This document shows positions 27,889 through 35,365 of a stretch of DNA of 35,365 bases, in pieces. How positions within the stretch are numbered: the first letter of the stretch is position 1; the number at the start of each line of letters is the position of its first letter. The stretch covers positions 1 through 35,365 of the IMG/VR virus record IMGVR_UViG_3300027710_000005; one strand, given 5' to 3'. This DNA is from a virus. Below the pieces are notes generated by a model. It made no database searches. It was not told the DNA's origin and saw only the letters and a program-made list of their open reading frames with translations. The translations under genes were made by a program, and so were the position numbers.

Positions 27889-28677
27889 TTAGCGGTTGCG
27901 CTGCGCTTCCCACTTCTTTGTCTGTCGTAAGCGTTCAGCTTCAATCCACTGCGAAGTTGTCATACTCTTGATAGAGCGCGGGTCCGTAGTGTCTAAGGCT
28001 GGTGAACCAGTGGTTCTTGCTGTAACAGGCGAAATCGGTGCTGGCGCAGAAGTCGTTTTTTTAACTGGCGGGTTATCGGCTAACTTAGCCTCAATCTTGC
28101 CAATCTCTTTTGCTTGCATGAAAGGCGATAAACGAGAAATACGTTCCGCATCCTTTGGGTTGGTTCCGAGATAGTAAGCTAACTCAGGGCCAATTTCTGA
28201 ATGTTGAATCGTCTCTGCCATCACGTTTGTGATCGGTAGGTTAGGGTTATATGCGACTTGTTCAAAGTCATCATATTTATCCCGCGCCATCTCTTCACGC
28301 TCTTGATAGCTCTCTAGAACTTGCGACTGTTGCTTTGCGGCTTCCCGTTGCTGGACTAATTTCTCTGCCTCTAAACGGATGAAATCCGCATAGTCATTAG
28401 GAGATTGAAACTGGTCTGGCGTTGGAATCTCACTTGGCACGACTTGTCTTTCAACAGATCGTTGCGCTTGTTCACGTTCCCACTTTCGTTGCTCTCTTGC
28501 GAGGCGTTTGCCAATCATTGCATCAATGTCAGCTTGCGAGTACTTCTTTTCCTCTACAGGCTGTTCGGTGCTTTCATCAGCAACTACCGACTTTTGTTCT
28601 ACATTCTCAGGAGTGGTCGTCACTTCAGGAGATGGCGCGGAGTCAACTTCCGCTAGGTTTTGGACTTCTTCAGTCAT
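27889..28677 (-). CDS. Scaffolding protein, 262 aa
   Basis: The protein is acidic at the N-terminus (EEVQNLAEVDSAPSPEVTTT), then helical and highly charged (RLAREQRKWEREQAQRS, EKLVQQREAAKQQSQVLESY), and basic at the C-terminus (RLRQTKKWEAQRNR). This is the composition of P22-type scaffolding proteins, whose basic C-terminal helix-loop-helix binds coat. Its position directly before the coat gene is the standard one. It guides procapsid assembly and leaves before packaging. No protease gene is adjacent. Confidence 0.85.
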   Translation of the reverse strand: MTEEVQNLAEVDSAPSPEVTTTPENVEQKSVVADESTEQPVEEKKYSQADIDAMIGKRLAREQRKWEREQAQRSVERQVVPSEIPTPDQFQSPNDYADFIRLEAEKLVQQREAAKQQSQVLESYQEREEMARDKYDDFEQVAYNPNLPITNVMAETIQHSEIGPELAYYLGTNPKDAERISRLSPFMQAKEIGKIEAKLADNPPVKKTTSAPAPISPVTARTTGSPALDTTDPRSIKSMTTSQWIEAERLRQTKKWEAQRNR

Positions 28678-28729
28678 TTTTGAATCCTAAGATTCCCTGA
28701 TGTTCTGCACCAGTACAGTTTTTTGTGGA

Positions 28730-29218
28730 TTATGCACTCAATGCGGCAACTTTGTTTTGGAAAGTTTTAACACGTTCATCAAGTGCAGATTGGTCTGCCG
28801 CCAACTTAGCCGCCAATGCGGTTAGGTTAGCTTGGGTTTTCTCTGCTGCGGCATCACGCGCATCAGCGGCTTTTTCCCGACTTGCCAAGATAGCTTCACG
28901 CTCAGTGCTGGATGCACCAAACGCTTTTAGTTGGTCATCCAAGGCTTTTTCACGGGCTTTGACTTCTGCTGTTTTAGTCTTAGCGGCATCAACTTCTGCT
29001 TTTGCGTCTGCCAAGATAGCGGCGGCTTCGTCTTGCGCGGCTTTTAATTGGGCGGCGGCGGCGGTACGATCTGCCAACGCATCTTGCGCGGCTGATAAAG
29101 CACCTTGGCGCACAGCCAATTCGTCACGCAAAGCCGCCATGTTGGCTAGGTCAACAGGCAATTGCTTAGTGAAATACTCAACGTAATTTGTTGCTGGCGT
29201 ATCGTTAGAGATGTTCAT
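28730..29218 (-). CDS. Coiled-coil late protein, 162 aa
   Basis: ATG 29218 follows AGAGGCC. Residues 30-160 are nearly all helix-forming with a heptad pattern (AALRDELAVRQGALSAAQDA, AQDEAAAILADAKAEVDAAK, VKAREKALDDQLKAFG), very rich in Ala, Asp, Glu and Lys. There is no membrane segment. It sits directly before the scaffolding gene, so it may be a second assembly factor or a head-vertex component. Long Ala-rich coiled coils are not diagnostic of family. Confidence 0.72.
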   Translation of the reverse strand: MNISNDTPATNYVEYFTKQLPVDLANMAALRDELAVRQGALSAAQDALADRTAAAAQLKAAQDEAAAILADAKAEVDAAKTKTAEVKAREKALDDQLKAFGASSTEREAILASREKAADARDAAAEKTQANLTALAAKLAADQSALDERVKTFQNKVAALSA

Positions 29219-29227
29219 TTTGGCCTC

Positions 29228-29533
29228 TTATGAGTAGTAAGTGACGTTGAGCTTTGCGCTTGCAGTCTGCTCAATAAATCGGATTTGTGAAAGATCACCG
29301 TCATACTGCAAAGTAACGCCAGCAGCCAATGGCATACCAACGGTTGCGGTAGGGGCAACACCGTCATCGCGCCAACGCACACCTTGTGTTTCAGGGGTAA
29401 TGATTGCGATACGAGGAGTTCCAGCCAAACCGTTTAAATCTTTTTGCGGGACAGTCAGGGCAGTAGAAGCGCTCAAGCTGGTTATCTGCTGATAACCCAT
29501 TGTTGACGTAACTGCTTTTAGGGAAATAGCCAT
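29228..29533 (-). CDS. Small virion-region protein, 101 aa
   Basis: The start is ATG 29533, overlapping the upstream 40-residue gene stop (TGATG), with AAGGAG as ribosome binding site. The product is MAISLKAVTSTMGYQQITSL, then VPQKDLNGLAGTPRIAIITP, ETQGVRWRDDGVAPTATVGM, PLAAGVTLQYDGDLSQIRFI, and ends TYYS. The all-beta pattern with VRWRDDG-x-x-PTATVGMPL recurs in phage proteins near the head genes. It is probably a small capsid- or tail-associated beta-sandwich. Confidence 0.75.
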   Translation of the reverse strand: MAISLKAVTSTMGYQQITSLSASTALTVPQKDLNGLAGTPRIAIITPETQGVRWRDDGVAPTATVGMPLAAGVTLQYDGDLSQIRFIEQTASAKLNVTYYS

Positions 29534-29655
29534 CAAAATCTCCTTCGTTCGGTGAATGACCGAATTTTAACTACCAATTCGTCTAAGTATGCCTCAATAG
29601 CTTCAAAAAATCCACCACTGAAGAAAGAACCTTCAAAAAAAGGACCGCCGCTCAT
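29533..29655 (-). CDS. Phe/Gly-rich micro-protein, 40 aa
   Basis: ATG 29655 overlaps the stop of the previous gene (ATGA) and its TGA overlaps the next start (TGATG). A GGAGG site lies 4 bases upstream inside the previous gene. The product begins MSGGPFFEGSFFSGGFFEA, with three FF-x(1-2)-G/E units, and ends in a basic helix (VVKIRSFTERRRF). Overlaps on both sides and the ribosome binding site support translation. No family is recognised. Confidence 0.55.
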   Translation of the reverse strand: MSGGPFFEGSFFSGGFFEAIEAYLDELVVKIRSFTERRRF

Positions 29656-29921
29656 GCGTCCTCCGCACCTTCAAACTCAGGCTTTTGCTTGATGATGGCG
29701 TACAAGGCAGCACGATCAGCACCAGCAACGTATTCAGCGCCTGACAGTTGAACCTTACCTGCGCTCAAGGGTTGCTTACCTGCATCACGGGCTTCCTTGG
29801 ATGCGTAGCCGTAGAAGGTAACTTCAGTGCCTTGGCCTTTGAAGTCTTCCTGTACTGCTCCGATGTTCCAATATGTCGCTGGAATACCGAAGTCTGTGTC
29901 TACTGATTTAATGAGTGCCAT
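29652..29921 (-). CDS. Small late protein, 89 aa, paralogue of the gene at 29925
   Basis: The product begins MALIKSVDTDFGIPATYWNI, then EVTFYGYASKEARDAGKQPL and ends KPEFEGAEDA. Length, the MAL start, the mid-protein A-x-EAR/AAR-x-x-G segment and the GAED(A/V) end all match the 89-residue protein encoded just before it, so the two are tandem duplicates that have diverged. The strand-rich sequence suits a small virion protein. Similar short proteins (GIPATYWNI, EARDAGKQPL) occur in head-tail regions of siphoviruses and podoviruses. Confidence 0.78.
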   Translation of the reverse strand: MALIKSVDTDFGIPATYWNIGAVQEDFKGQGTEVTFYGYASKEARDAGKQPLSAGKVQLSGAEYVAGADRAALYAIIKQKPEFEGAEDA

Positions 29922-29924
29922 ATC

Positions 29925-30194
29925 TTATACGTCCTCAGCGCCTTGGTACACAGTCAGAGTCTTCAACACGGAATACATAGCAGGGATTAAGTCACCTGAT
30001 AGGTCTTCCATGTTGATGTAGTGGGCGTGTTGTGCAACCGAAGGCCAACCTTGCTGACGAGCAGCCTCAGTAGCATGAACTTCCACTTGTACTTGGATTT
30101 GGTCTTTAGTACCGAAGAAGTTAGTGATACGAGCGTAGGCTTGAGTCTCAGGCTGTCCGTTCGTGGAATTGATTGCTGTAATGCGTAAAGCCAT
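29925..30194 (-). CDS. Small late protein, 89 aa, paralogue of the gene at 29652
   Basis: The start is ATG 30194 with AAGGAAA upstream; the longer reading to 30326 overlaps the fibre gene and is rejected. The product begins MALRITAINSTNGQPETQAY, then IQVQVEVHATEAARQQGWPS and ends VYQGAEDV. Its start, length and ending match those of the next gene, evidence of a tandem duplication. It is probably a small beta-rich virion or assembly protein. Function unknown. Confidence 0.75.
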   Translation of the reverse strand: MALRITAINSTNGQPETQAYARITNFFGTKDQIQVQVEVHATEAARQQGWPSVAQHAHYINMEDLSGDLIPAMYSVLKTLTVYQGAEDV

Positions 30195-30205
30195 GTTAAT
30201 TTTCC

Positions 30206-32125
30206 TTAAAAAGTCATTTCTGTAGTTTCCAAACGGGCCACGGCGCGAATGGTTGTCCCCGCCTGACCTGTGAAAGTGATAGCTAAACCGCCATTGGTGG
30301 TGTCTGCTGCGGCTGCGATAGTCCATGTGGCAGCGCCTACGTCAGCAAATGGAGACATGACTGTGACGCCTACAACGGTCGTAGAAGCAGCGTTAGCGCC
30401 ACGTTTGATGACACCTTCGATTGTCCAGCCTTTAGTGTTTCCACCACCAGTTACACCAGCAACCACAGTTCCTCTGAAATAATAGGCTGAGTTGTTGGGT
30501 AGGATTACTTGGTTGGTTGTGGAAGGGCTGCTTACTTCAGAACATAAAATAGTTGGAGTTGCGTCTGTGGTCTGTCGGCTAAGTACAAGCATTCCTGCTT
30601 GAACCATACCTTGTGTATTATTTATTGGGGCATTAGATGCAGAAAACGAAATAAACCCGCTAATTCCTCTTGTTGCGCCATATCGCCCAAGAATCGTTGA
30701 ATAGCTGCCACTTGCGGTATTTTGATAGCCACCAACAACAGTTGCGCCAATGTTTGATGCAGTATTTCCAAACCCGCCAGAAATAGTGCTTGCTTCACCA
30801 GACGCAGTATTTCCACCTGAAAACCCTGTTTGTATGCCACCGCCACCAACAAATGCGCCAATTGCCGAAGCAGTATTTCCACGCCCACCCGCAACAGTAG
30901 ACCAATCCCCACTAGCCACGTTCCTATTAGCAGCAGTACCAGCGTCACCACCACCACCGATGAAACTGTAAGAGCCTGTGGCTTGGTTGTTACCTCCACC
31001 TACTACTACTCCGTGAGGGGTGAAGAAAGATAGGGTTGATGTTGATGAGCCACTAGCTGCTTGAGATAGCGTCAGGGATGTACCGCTGATGGCTGCAACG
31101 TAGGTAAACGAAGCAATAGAAGTACCTACAACAGACTGCCCAACTTTAATGTTTGCGTTAGAACCTGACAACGTGACCGCTGTAGTGCCATTCATCGTGC
31201 CAGACTGTGTAGTTACTGCGGCAAGAGCGTTTGCACTATTTATGTATCCGCCGCCTACAAAATTAAAAGTTCCTGCGGCAGTATTTCCGTAACCACCTGC
31301 TGCAACACTTGCATAGCCTGATGCAACATTACCACCGCCAGCCGCAACAGAATATGTGCTTGATGCGGTAGAGTTTTGACCGCCAGTAACTACGGCTGCT
31401 GGGCCTGAAGCAGTATTGCCCGTTCCACCACATACAACTGAGTAATTATTGGAAGATGTATTTTGTACACCGCCAGCAATTACAGCGGCTAAACCATTAG
31501 CGACCTGAGTTGCACCAGTCCTGCTCATCTGCCAATCAACAGCATTAGCACCCCTAGCATTACCACCTGTGGCTGTAGAGTCTGTCTGTTGGGCTTGTAA
31601 GGCTCCTGTGCCTTTTGGTTGAAGGACTAGGGGGATGTTTGTGTTACTTCCTTGAGCAGAAAGTTGAACAGCATTACCTGTTGAAGCACCAGTAACCTGT
31701 ACGTAGTTCACAGCAGAGCTGGTATTGGCTACAGAAAACTGTCTTGCCCCAACGTTTTGCGTATAAAAATCTATGCTTCCTGTGCCTCTTGAAGTAAACA
31801 CAGGGCCAACGTTAGTATCAGAACCTTGGACAGAAATAATTGGTTGAAAGCCAGCAGAAGCACCAACAACTCTCATGTAGTTTGCTGACGCAGTTCCAAG
31901 GTTTGTCTGACCAGTTGCAGTTAACGTAGTAAACGTACCAGCAGCAGGGGTTGTAGCGCCTACTGTAGCGCCGTTGATCGTACCGCCTGTGATTGCTACG
32001 GCATTGGCATCTTGTTCAGCCATAGTCCCCACGCCTGACAGCGCATGGTCAGCGTTCCACGCCGCAGCGCCAGTAGAACTAAACGAACTATCAGCGGGGG
32101 TGGTGTGGGTTACAACTACGGTCAT
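30206..32125 (-). CDS. YadA-head-like adhesin/fibre, 639 aa
   Basis: ATG 32125 overlaps the previous stop (ATGA). Residues 1-80 include ITGGTINGATVGATTPAAGT, a common phage-fibre motif. Residues 212-300 and 372-482 hold many copies of a degenerate 14-16-residue unit of the form GNxASGxxSxVxGG, the left-handed beta-roll repeat of YadA/Hia-type adhesin heads; an unrelated insert (301-371) splits them. Residues 495-639 are a C-terminal beta domain (MLVLSRQTTDATPTILCSE, TTNQVILPNNSAYYFRGTV) seen on phage fibre tips. It is probably a trimeric receptor-binding fibre. Its position in the head-gene block, not beside the tail fibre, is unusual. Confidence 0.82.
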   Translation of the reverse strand: MTVVVTHTTPADSSFSSTGAAAWNADHALSGVGTMAEQDANAVAITGGTINGATVGATTPAAGTFTTLTATGQTNLGTASANYMRVVGASAGFQPIISVQGSDTNVGPVFTSRGTGSIDFYTQNVGARQFSVANTSSAVNYVQVTGASTGNAVQLSAQGSNTNIPLVLQPKGTGALQAQQTDSTATGGNARGANAVDWQMSRTGATQVANGLAAVIAGGVQNTSSNNYSVVCGGTGNTASGPAAVVTGGQNSTASSTYSVAAGGGNVASGYASVAAGGYGNTAAGTFNFVGGGYINSANALAAVTTQSGTMNGTTAVTLSGSNANIKVGQSVVGTSIASFTYVAAISGTSLTLSQAASGSSTSTLSFFTPHGVVVGGGNNQATGSYSFIGGGGDAGTAANRNVASGDWSTVAGGRGNTASAIGAFVGGGGIQTGFSGGNTASGEASTISGGFGNTASNIGATVVGGYQNTASGSYSTILGRYGATRGISGFISFSASNAPINNTQGMVQAGMLVLSRQTTDATPTILCSEVSSPSTTNQVILPNNSAYYFRGTVVAGVTGGGNTKGWTIEGVIKRGANAASTTVVGVTVMSPFADVGAATWTIAAAADTTNGGLAITFTGQAGTTIRAVARLETTEMTF

Positions 32126-32484
32126 GCTAAGAACCTTAATTTGTACAGGGTGGACAGGTACAAGCCAACAATTTCATCAATAATGTTTTGAATTGGGGTG
32201 TCTGTCTTTTCACAAACATCGTAGCGCCCCTTTTCAATCTCATCAATCTGACCTTGAAGAAAATCAATAATGTTGGCTGTTTTCTTGGTTGCAGGGATTG
32301 CAATAGCGCCGACCAAACCGTGACGGCCTTGGTAGGCTTCAGCAAACTTGTCAGCCAATTCAATCACATCTTCATAAAAGTGACCTAATGCTTTGTGTTT
32401 GCTGTAACTGCGGGTGTTCAAGTGAACAGAATGAGCCACGTTACGACCCAAAAAAAGCAAACCTATAAGTTGAGAAGCGTTCAT
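32122..32484 (-). CDS. DUF5856-like helical protein, 120 aa
   Basis: The start overlaps the portal stop (ATGA). Helices carry HSVHLNTRSYSKHKALGHFY, VIELADKFAEAYQGRHG, and TANIIDFLQGQIDEIEKG. The His-x-x-Thr-x-SY-x-x-H pattern with an FYE-x-x-x-x-L-D segment resembles DUF5856 proteins of phages and recalls the first helices of Dps/ferritin-like proteins. Whether metal is bound cannot be told. It sits between portal and fibre genes in all-late context; a head-completion or DNA-protection role would be speculation. Confidence 0.65.
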   Translation of the reverse strand: MNASQLIGLLFLGRNVAHSVHLNTRSYSKHKALGHFYEDVIELADKFAEAYQGRHGLVGAIAIPATKKTANIIDFLQGQIDEIEKGRYDVCEKTDTPIQNIIDEIVGLYLSTLYKLRFLA

Positions 32485-34682
32485 TGTGGCATTCCTTCAG
32501 GTGGCATACCTTGTTGCATTTCTTGCATTTGTTCAGGCGTCATTTCTGGGCCAATATCAATGTCTTGGCTTGGCATTTCTGCCATCAAATCACCCGAAGT
32601 GATCATTCCGTGAACCGTACCCAAGACAATTTCTTGGATTTGTTCTGGCGACATACTGGCTTGAACAGCGGTTAGACGTTTGGTTTCAGCATCAAACGCC
32701 TTGACTTGTGCCTCAAAGTCTTTGCGTTGCATTTCCTGAACTTCAATAGACTTACCAACATTGTTAATCATGTTGTGCATGGCTTCCATCTCTTGCCCCA
32801 TCGCTTGAATTTGTTGTTCAGCCGCTTGCAGTTCAGGAGATTTGTCGTTGCTGGCAAGAATCTGCGGGTCAATTGTCTTTTTAAAGCGTTCAGCCATTTC
32901 TTGTGCGCCAGGCCAATCCATGTTCTTAACGAACAGATCACCCGCCACAGTCCACAGTTGGGGATTACCCTGAAGCAGTTGAGCCATAGCCTCCAACGCC
33001 TCTTGGCGTTTAGTCGCGTAGCCAGGCCCTGTTGTTGCCACGACATCGTATTTACCAACGCTAGGGTTGTAGATTTTCTCAATCACAACGCCCATTTCAT
33101 CCACGATTTTCTTAACTGGCTCTTGTTGATCAGGGTTGATCTTTGCCATCTTTGTTTCGCCATCTTCACCGATCACACGGGCAATGCGCTCTGTGTCGTA
33201 GATTTTGGGAATCAAGTCAATCAATTGACGGGCAATATGACGAACGCCACGGGCTAAGTTGTCACCATAATGGTATGTTCCAACATCACCCTCACGCTGA
33301 CGCGCAAGAATAGCTTTGCCAGAACGCTCATTGGAACCCATGCCCAACGAGGCGTTGTATTGACCCGTTGTGGATTTGATGTCTTCTGATGCACCAGCCT
33401 TGGCTTGAAGCAGACCGCTAGAAGCCATTGGTGGTTGCGCCCTTGCGGGGAGTGGCAGCACAGCGCCTTGACCATCAGTAACGTCAGGGTTTACCTCTAG
33501 GTAAGGCCAGTTATTGGTGTTGGCTGTCTTCCACTTGTCTTCATAGCCTTCAAACTGACCGCCATAACCAATAAACGGAGCTTTGGGCGCAAGAGCCAGC
33601 ATCTCTGCTTCTTGAGAAACCCAGTAGTTGTACATACGTTGGGCATCTTTGGCGTTACGCACCAGACCCGAAACGTACAAACGTCCGTCAACTTCAAATT
33701 CGTTTCCTACGATACGAACGACAGGAATCCACTTACCAGCCCATTCTGCTTCTTCAAGGATTTCATATCCGTTGATCTTGCAATATTTGACTTTGGGGTC
33801 TTGAACAATACGCTTGTTCTTAGGTTTTCCGTACAAGACTTTGAGTTGCTTGTCTTCCATCGTACCTTCAAAGGCGGTAATGTTGCCTGGGTACAAATTC
33901 AATGTGCGCTTTTCGTAATCAACGTAGTAGTAATCAGCGATACGGATGGTGTTTTCATTCAACCAGTTACTGATTGATTGGTCACCCACACCCAAAGATT
34001 GCAAAGTAGAGATAGGCGCTGAATTGGGATATTCACGCTCATACTGTGCTTTAGGGATGTCCTCAGTAATAAAGCACCACTTAGCGTCTGCGCCAGTTGG
34101 GTCTTGAATCAGCGGGTCCATGTAAACGGAAAAAGAATTACGAATACGACCAATCTTGATGTCTTGATTGAACGAATTGGGGTCGCAATACTCAGTCAGG
34201 ATGCGGATATAGCCTTCGCCATAAGCCACTTGGTTTTCGCAGGCTGTGTCGTAAGCCACATCCGCATCAGAGATGTATTCAATGTGGCGAATCATGCCGT
34301 TGTAAATGTCGGCAACTTCAACGTCAGCATTGTCATCCACGGGAATGACTTTAGCGCCTGGTCGGTTTTGCCGTTGATCGTTCGTCACTTGGCGAACGTG
34401 TTGGGGCAGTTTGTTAATGGTCAAACAAGGTCGAGCGTTGATGGTTTGGCCTTGAACCGCACCGCGAGTGGCTAAAACGTCAGCAGGCCATTGCCATTGG
34501 TTGTCTGGTGAACCAGCGTAAAAGCGCAGATCGTCAATTTCGTCTTCACGGCTTTCGGATAGAGCAGAGATTGCTTGATCTAGGCGGCTACGCGCTGTTG
34601 CCAAGACATCGGATGAACTATTGGCTTTGCCGCCACCGTTAGATACCGCGCCTGCGGCGGCAATTCCTGTGTAATCAGCCAT
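32481..34682 (-). CDS. Portal protein, P22-like
   Basis: This 733-residue protein, close to P22 gp1 (725), has the family segments DDLRFYAGSPDNQWQWPADV, PCLTINKLPQHVRQVTNDQR, QNRPGAKVIPVDDNADVEVA, DVAYDTACENQVAYGEGYIR, and ASLGMGSNERSGKAILARQR. The C-terminal about 130 residues are helical and Gln/Met-rich (QIQAMGQEMEAMHNMINNVG), matching the barrel helices of long portals. It forms the dodecameric DNA channel at one vertex. It overlaps the co-chaperonin stop by 8 bases and the next start by 4. Confidence 0.95.
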   Translation of the reverse strand: MADYTGIAAAGAVSNGGGKANSSSDVLATARSRLDQAISALSESREDEIDDLRFYAGSPDNQWQWPADVLATRGAVQGQTINARPCLTINKLPQHVRQVTNDQRQNRPGAKVIPVDDNADVEVADIYNGMIRHIEYISDADVAYDTACENQVAYGEGYIRILTEYCDPNSFNQDIKIGRIRNSFSVYMDPLIQDPTGADAKWCFITEDIPKAQYEREYPNSAPISTLQSLGVGDQSISNWLNENTIRIADYYYVDYEKRTLNLYPGNITAFEGTMEDKQLKVLYGKPKNKRIVQDPKVKYCKINGYEILEEAEWAGKWIPVVRIVGNEFEVDGRLYVSGLVRNAKDAQRMYNYWVSQEAEMLALAPKAPFIGYGGQFEGYEDKWKTANTNNWPYLEVNPDVTDGQGAVLPLPARAQPPMASSGLLQAKAGASEDIKSTTGQYNASLGMGSNERSGKAILARQREGDVGTYHYGDNLARGVRHIARQLIDLIPKIYDTERIARVIGEDGETKMAKINPDQQEPVKKIVDEMGVVIEKIYNPSVGKYDVVATTGPGYATKRQEALEAMAQLLQGNPQLWTVAGDLFVKNMDWPGAQEMAERFKKTIDPQILASNDKSPELQAAEQQIQAMGQEMEAMHNMINNVGKSIEVQEMQRKDFEAQVKAFDAETKRLTAVQASMSPEQIQEIVLGTVHGMITSGDLMAEMPSQDIDIGPEMTPEQMQEMQQGMPPEGMPQ

Positions 34683-34920
34683 GTTCTAAAACTCCAGTTA
34701 CATGAGGCTCACGCATAACAAGATATTCCTTGTTCTCATGTTTAAATTCTTGTGCAACGCCAAAATACAGATGGTCGCCCACTTTAATGTCTTTGCAGTC
34801 AGGGCCGATGGCTACGACAATGCCTGTTTCCATTGGGTCGCCAGCGGGAAGCACAAATAACTCATGCTTTTCTACATCGCGCTCAATGATAACGCAGTCT
34901 TTTAGTGCTTTGAGGGTCAT
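34675..34920 (-). CDS. Phage co-chaperonin (GroES-like), 81 aa
   Basis: The chain LKALKDCVIIERDVEKHEL, LPAGDPMETGIVVAIGPDC, KVGDHLYFGVAQEFKHENKE and YLVMREPHVTGVLE follows the Cpn10 fold from end to end. It is shorter than GroES (97), mainly at the mobile loop (residues 15-27), where the usual glycine-rich part is missing but a hydrophobic FVL (22-24) remains in the place of the GroEL-contacting tripeptide. It may replace GroES in folding phage proteins, the coat being the obvious client. Start and stop overlap neighbours (ATGA; 8 bases). Confidence 0.87.
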   Translation of the reverse strand: MTLKALKDCVIIERDVEKHELFVLPAGDPMETGIVVAIGPDCKDIKVGDHLYFGVAQEFKHENKEYLVMREPHVTGVLEHG

Positions 34921-35051
34921 TTTTTCTTGGCGGCTTCGCGTTTTACGTTGTAGGCAATAGCGACACTTTGCTTGACAGGTTTGCCAGCCTTGATCTCAGC
35001 TTTCACATTTGATTTGAATGCTTCTTTGCTTGTGGATTTTTTTAGCGGCAT
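34917..35051 (-). CDS. Small basic late protein, 44 aa
   Basis: ATG 35051 to TGA 34917, the stop overlapping the co-chaperonin start (ATGA). The product begins MPLKKSTSKEAFKSNVKAEI, then AGKPVKQSVAIAYNVKREA and a Lys tail. The pattern MPLKK-x-S-x-x-A-x-x-x-N-x-x-x-E(I/M)-x-AGKP-x-KQ-x-VAIA is a very widespread small phage protein of unknown function. It may bind DNA or a virion protein by charge. It is too short for most gene finders. Confidence 0.8.
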   Translation of the reverse strand: MPLKKSTSKEAFKSNVKAEIKAGKPVKQSVAIAYNVKREAAKKK

Positions 35052-35052
35052 A

Positions 35053-35365
35053 TTAAGTTTCCGTGTGGAAAATGGCGTAATTTAAGTGGATGGCTTCACT
35101 GTACGCATTATTCGTCACATTTTTAATTTCTACCGTGAACGAGCCGTTACCAACAGCAACAATGAATACGTTGTACGCACCCAATGTGCCGCCAGAAGCT
35201 ACGCTAATTACCACTACATCTTTGGTGCTGACAGAGCTGCAATTAACCACAAACACTGCGTTGGCGTTAGGAGCCATCTGAGCGTTGGCGGTAATAATTT
35301 GACCAGAAGGTGTGTTAATTGTGACCGCTGTGGTTTTGTTGTTGGTCTGAGTCACAGTGTCGTAA
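35053..35365 (-). CDS. Virion-associated protein crossing the join, C-terminal part
   Basis: This is the 3' part of the 142-residue gene that starts at 243. Bases 35239-35365 repeat the first 127 bases of the window, so only 35053-35238 (61 codons plus stop) are new. This part encodes strand-rich sequence (STKDVVVISVASGGTLGAYN, FIVAVGNGSFTVEIKN, HLNYAIFHTET). In the linear contig the gene lacks its start, and a shortened 100-residue reading from an internal codon would be wrong. Confidence 0.78.
   Translation of the reverse strand, partial: YDTVTQTNNKTTAVTINTPSGQIITANAQMAPNANAVFVVNCSSVSTKDVVVISVASGGTLGAYNVFIVAVGNGSFTVEIKNVTNNAYSEAIHLNYAIFHTET
35239..35365. repeat. Terminal direct repeat (contig-closing overlap), right copy
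   Basis: This is the second copy of the 127-base repeat that begins the window. Genes should be counted once across the join: position 35238 is followed by position 1. Confidence 0.93.

Noticed and set aside
28725-29186. Plus-strand reading of 153 codons rich in Ala and Ser
   Set aside because: It is the antisense of the Ala-rich coiled-coil gene; low complexity explains the open frame.
30660-31440. CRISPR-like or DNA tandem array in the fibre gene
   Set aside because: The repeats are degenerate and in frame, and follow the protein unit of a YadA-type beta roll; there are no constant repeats with unique spacers.
32706-33257. Plus-strand reading of 183 codons opposite the portal gene
   Set aside because: Antisense to a strongly supported portal gene; His/Leu/Phe-rich composition is typical of a reverse frame.

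Overview
The window is the complete genome of a tailed bacteriophage with a P22-like (podovirus) virion plan. Bases 1-127 are identical to bases 35239-35365, so the contig closes into a circle of 35,238 bp. One virion gene runs across the join. The repeat length equals a common assembler k-mer, and circular closure fits a headful-packaged, circularly permuted genome, as expected for P22-type terminases. The portal, coat, gp4-like and gp10-like tail proteins and three ejection proteins identify the virion type. A GH19 endolysin, a lipoprotein with a lipobox, an ERF annealing protein and NinB point to a Gram-negative, probably proteobacterial, host. A freshwater betaproteobacterium is only a guess from mid-range base composition and from small-protein families that I associate with aquatic phages.

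Layout. (1) 10.69-10.82 kb is a divergent control region with two operators and two back-to-back promoters. A Cro-like repressor is the first leftward gene. (2) The leftward early/middle operon runs from 10.69 down to 4.92 kb. It holds Cro, a MazG-like enzyme, a small membrane protein, an HNH nuclease, a replication protein, a solitary DNA methyltransferase, about nine very small proteins, a VRR-NUC nuclease, NinB, two conserved unknowns and a YbcO-like nuclease. Most are joined by ATGA stop/start overlaps. (3) 4.63-4.92 kb is the largest non-coding stretch and is rich in inverted repeats. (4) The leftward late operon runs from 4.62 kb through the join and back to 14.33 kb, about 25.5 kb. Its order is small terminase, a polyvalent-type protein, large terminase, small basic proteins, co-chaperonin, portal, a DUF5856-like protein, a YadA-like fibre, small virion proteins, scaffold, coat, decoration proteins, tail hub, an acetyltransferase, ejection proteins, glycine-rich tail fibre and the lysis cassette. 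(5) The rightward operon at 10.82-14.33 kb holds small early proteins, a lipoprotein, a three-gene recombination module (ERF, YqaJ exonuclease, SSB-like), an HNH/AP2 homing endonuclease and small DNA-binding or membrane proteins. It meets the endolysin gene tail to tail with a 4-base overlap.

The genes form a lambdoid regulatory plan without a lysogeny module: I see no integrase, CI repressor, primase, helicase or polymerase. One Cro-like protein probably shuts both early promoters, and replication probably borrows the host replisome. The most unusual points are the polyvalent-type protein inside the terminase cassette, the SSB-like third member of the recombination operon, UUCG-capped hairpins behind the coat and decoration genes, a YadA-head-like adhesin inside the head-gene block, a shared NTKP(I/V)GVA N-terminus on two virion proteins, and the lipoprotein in the early operon.
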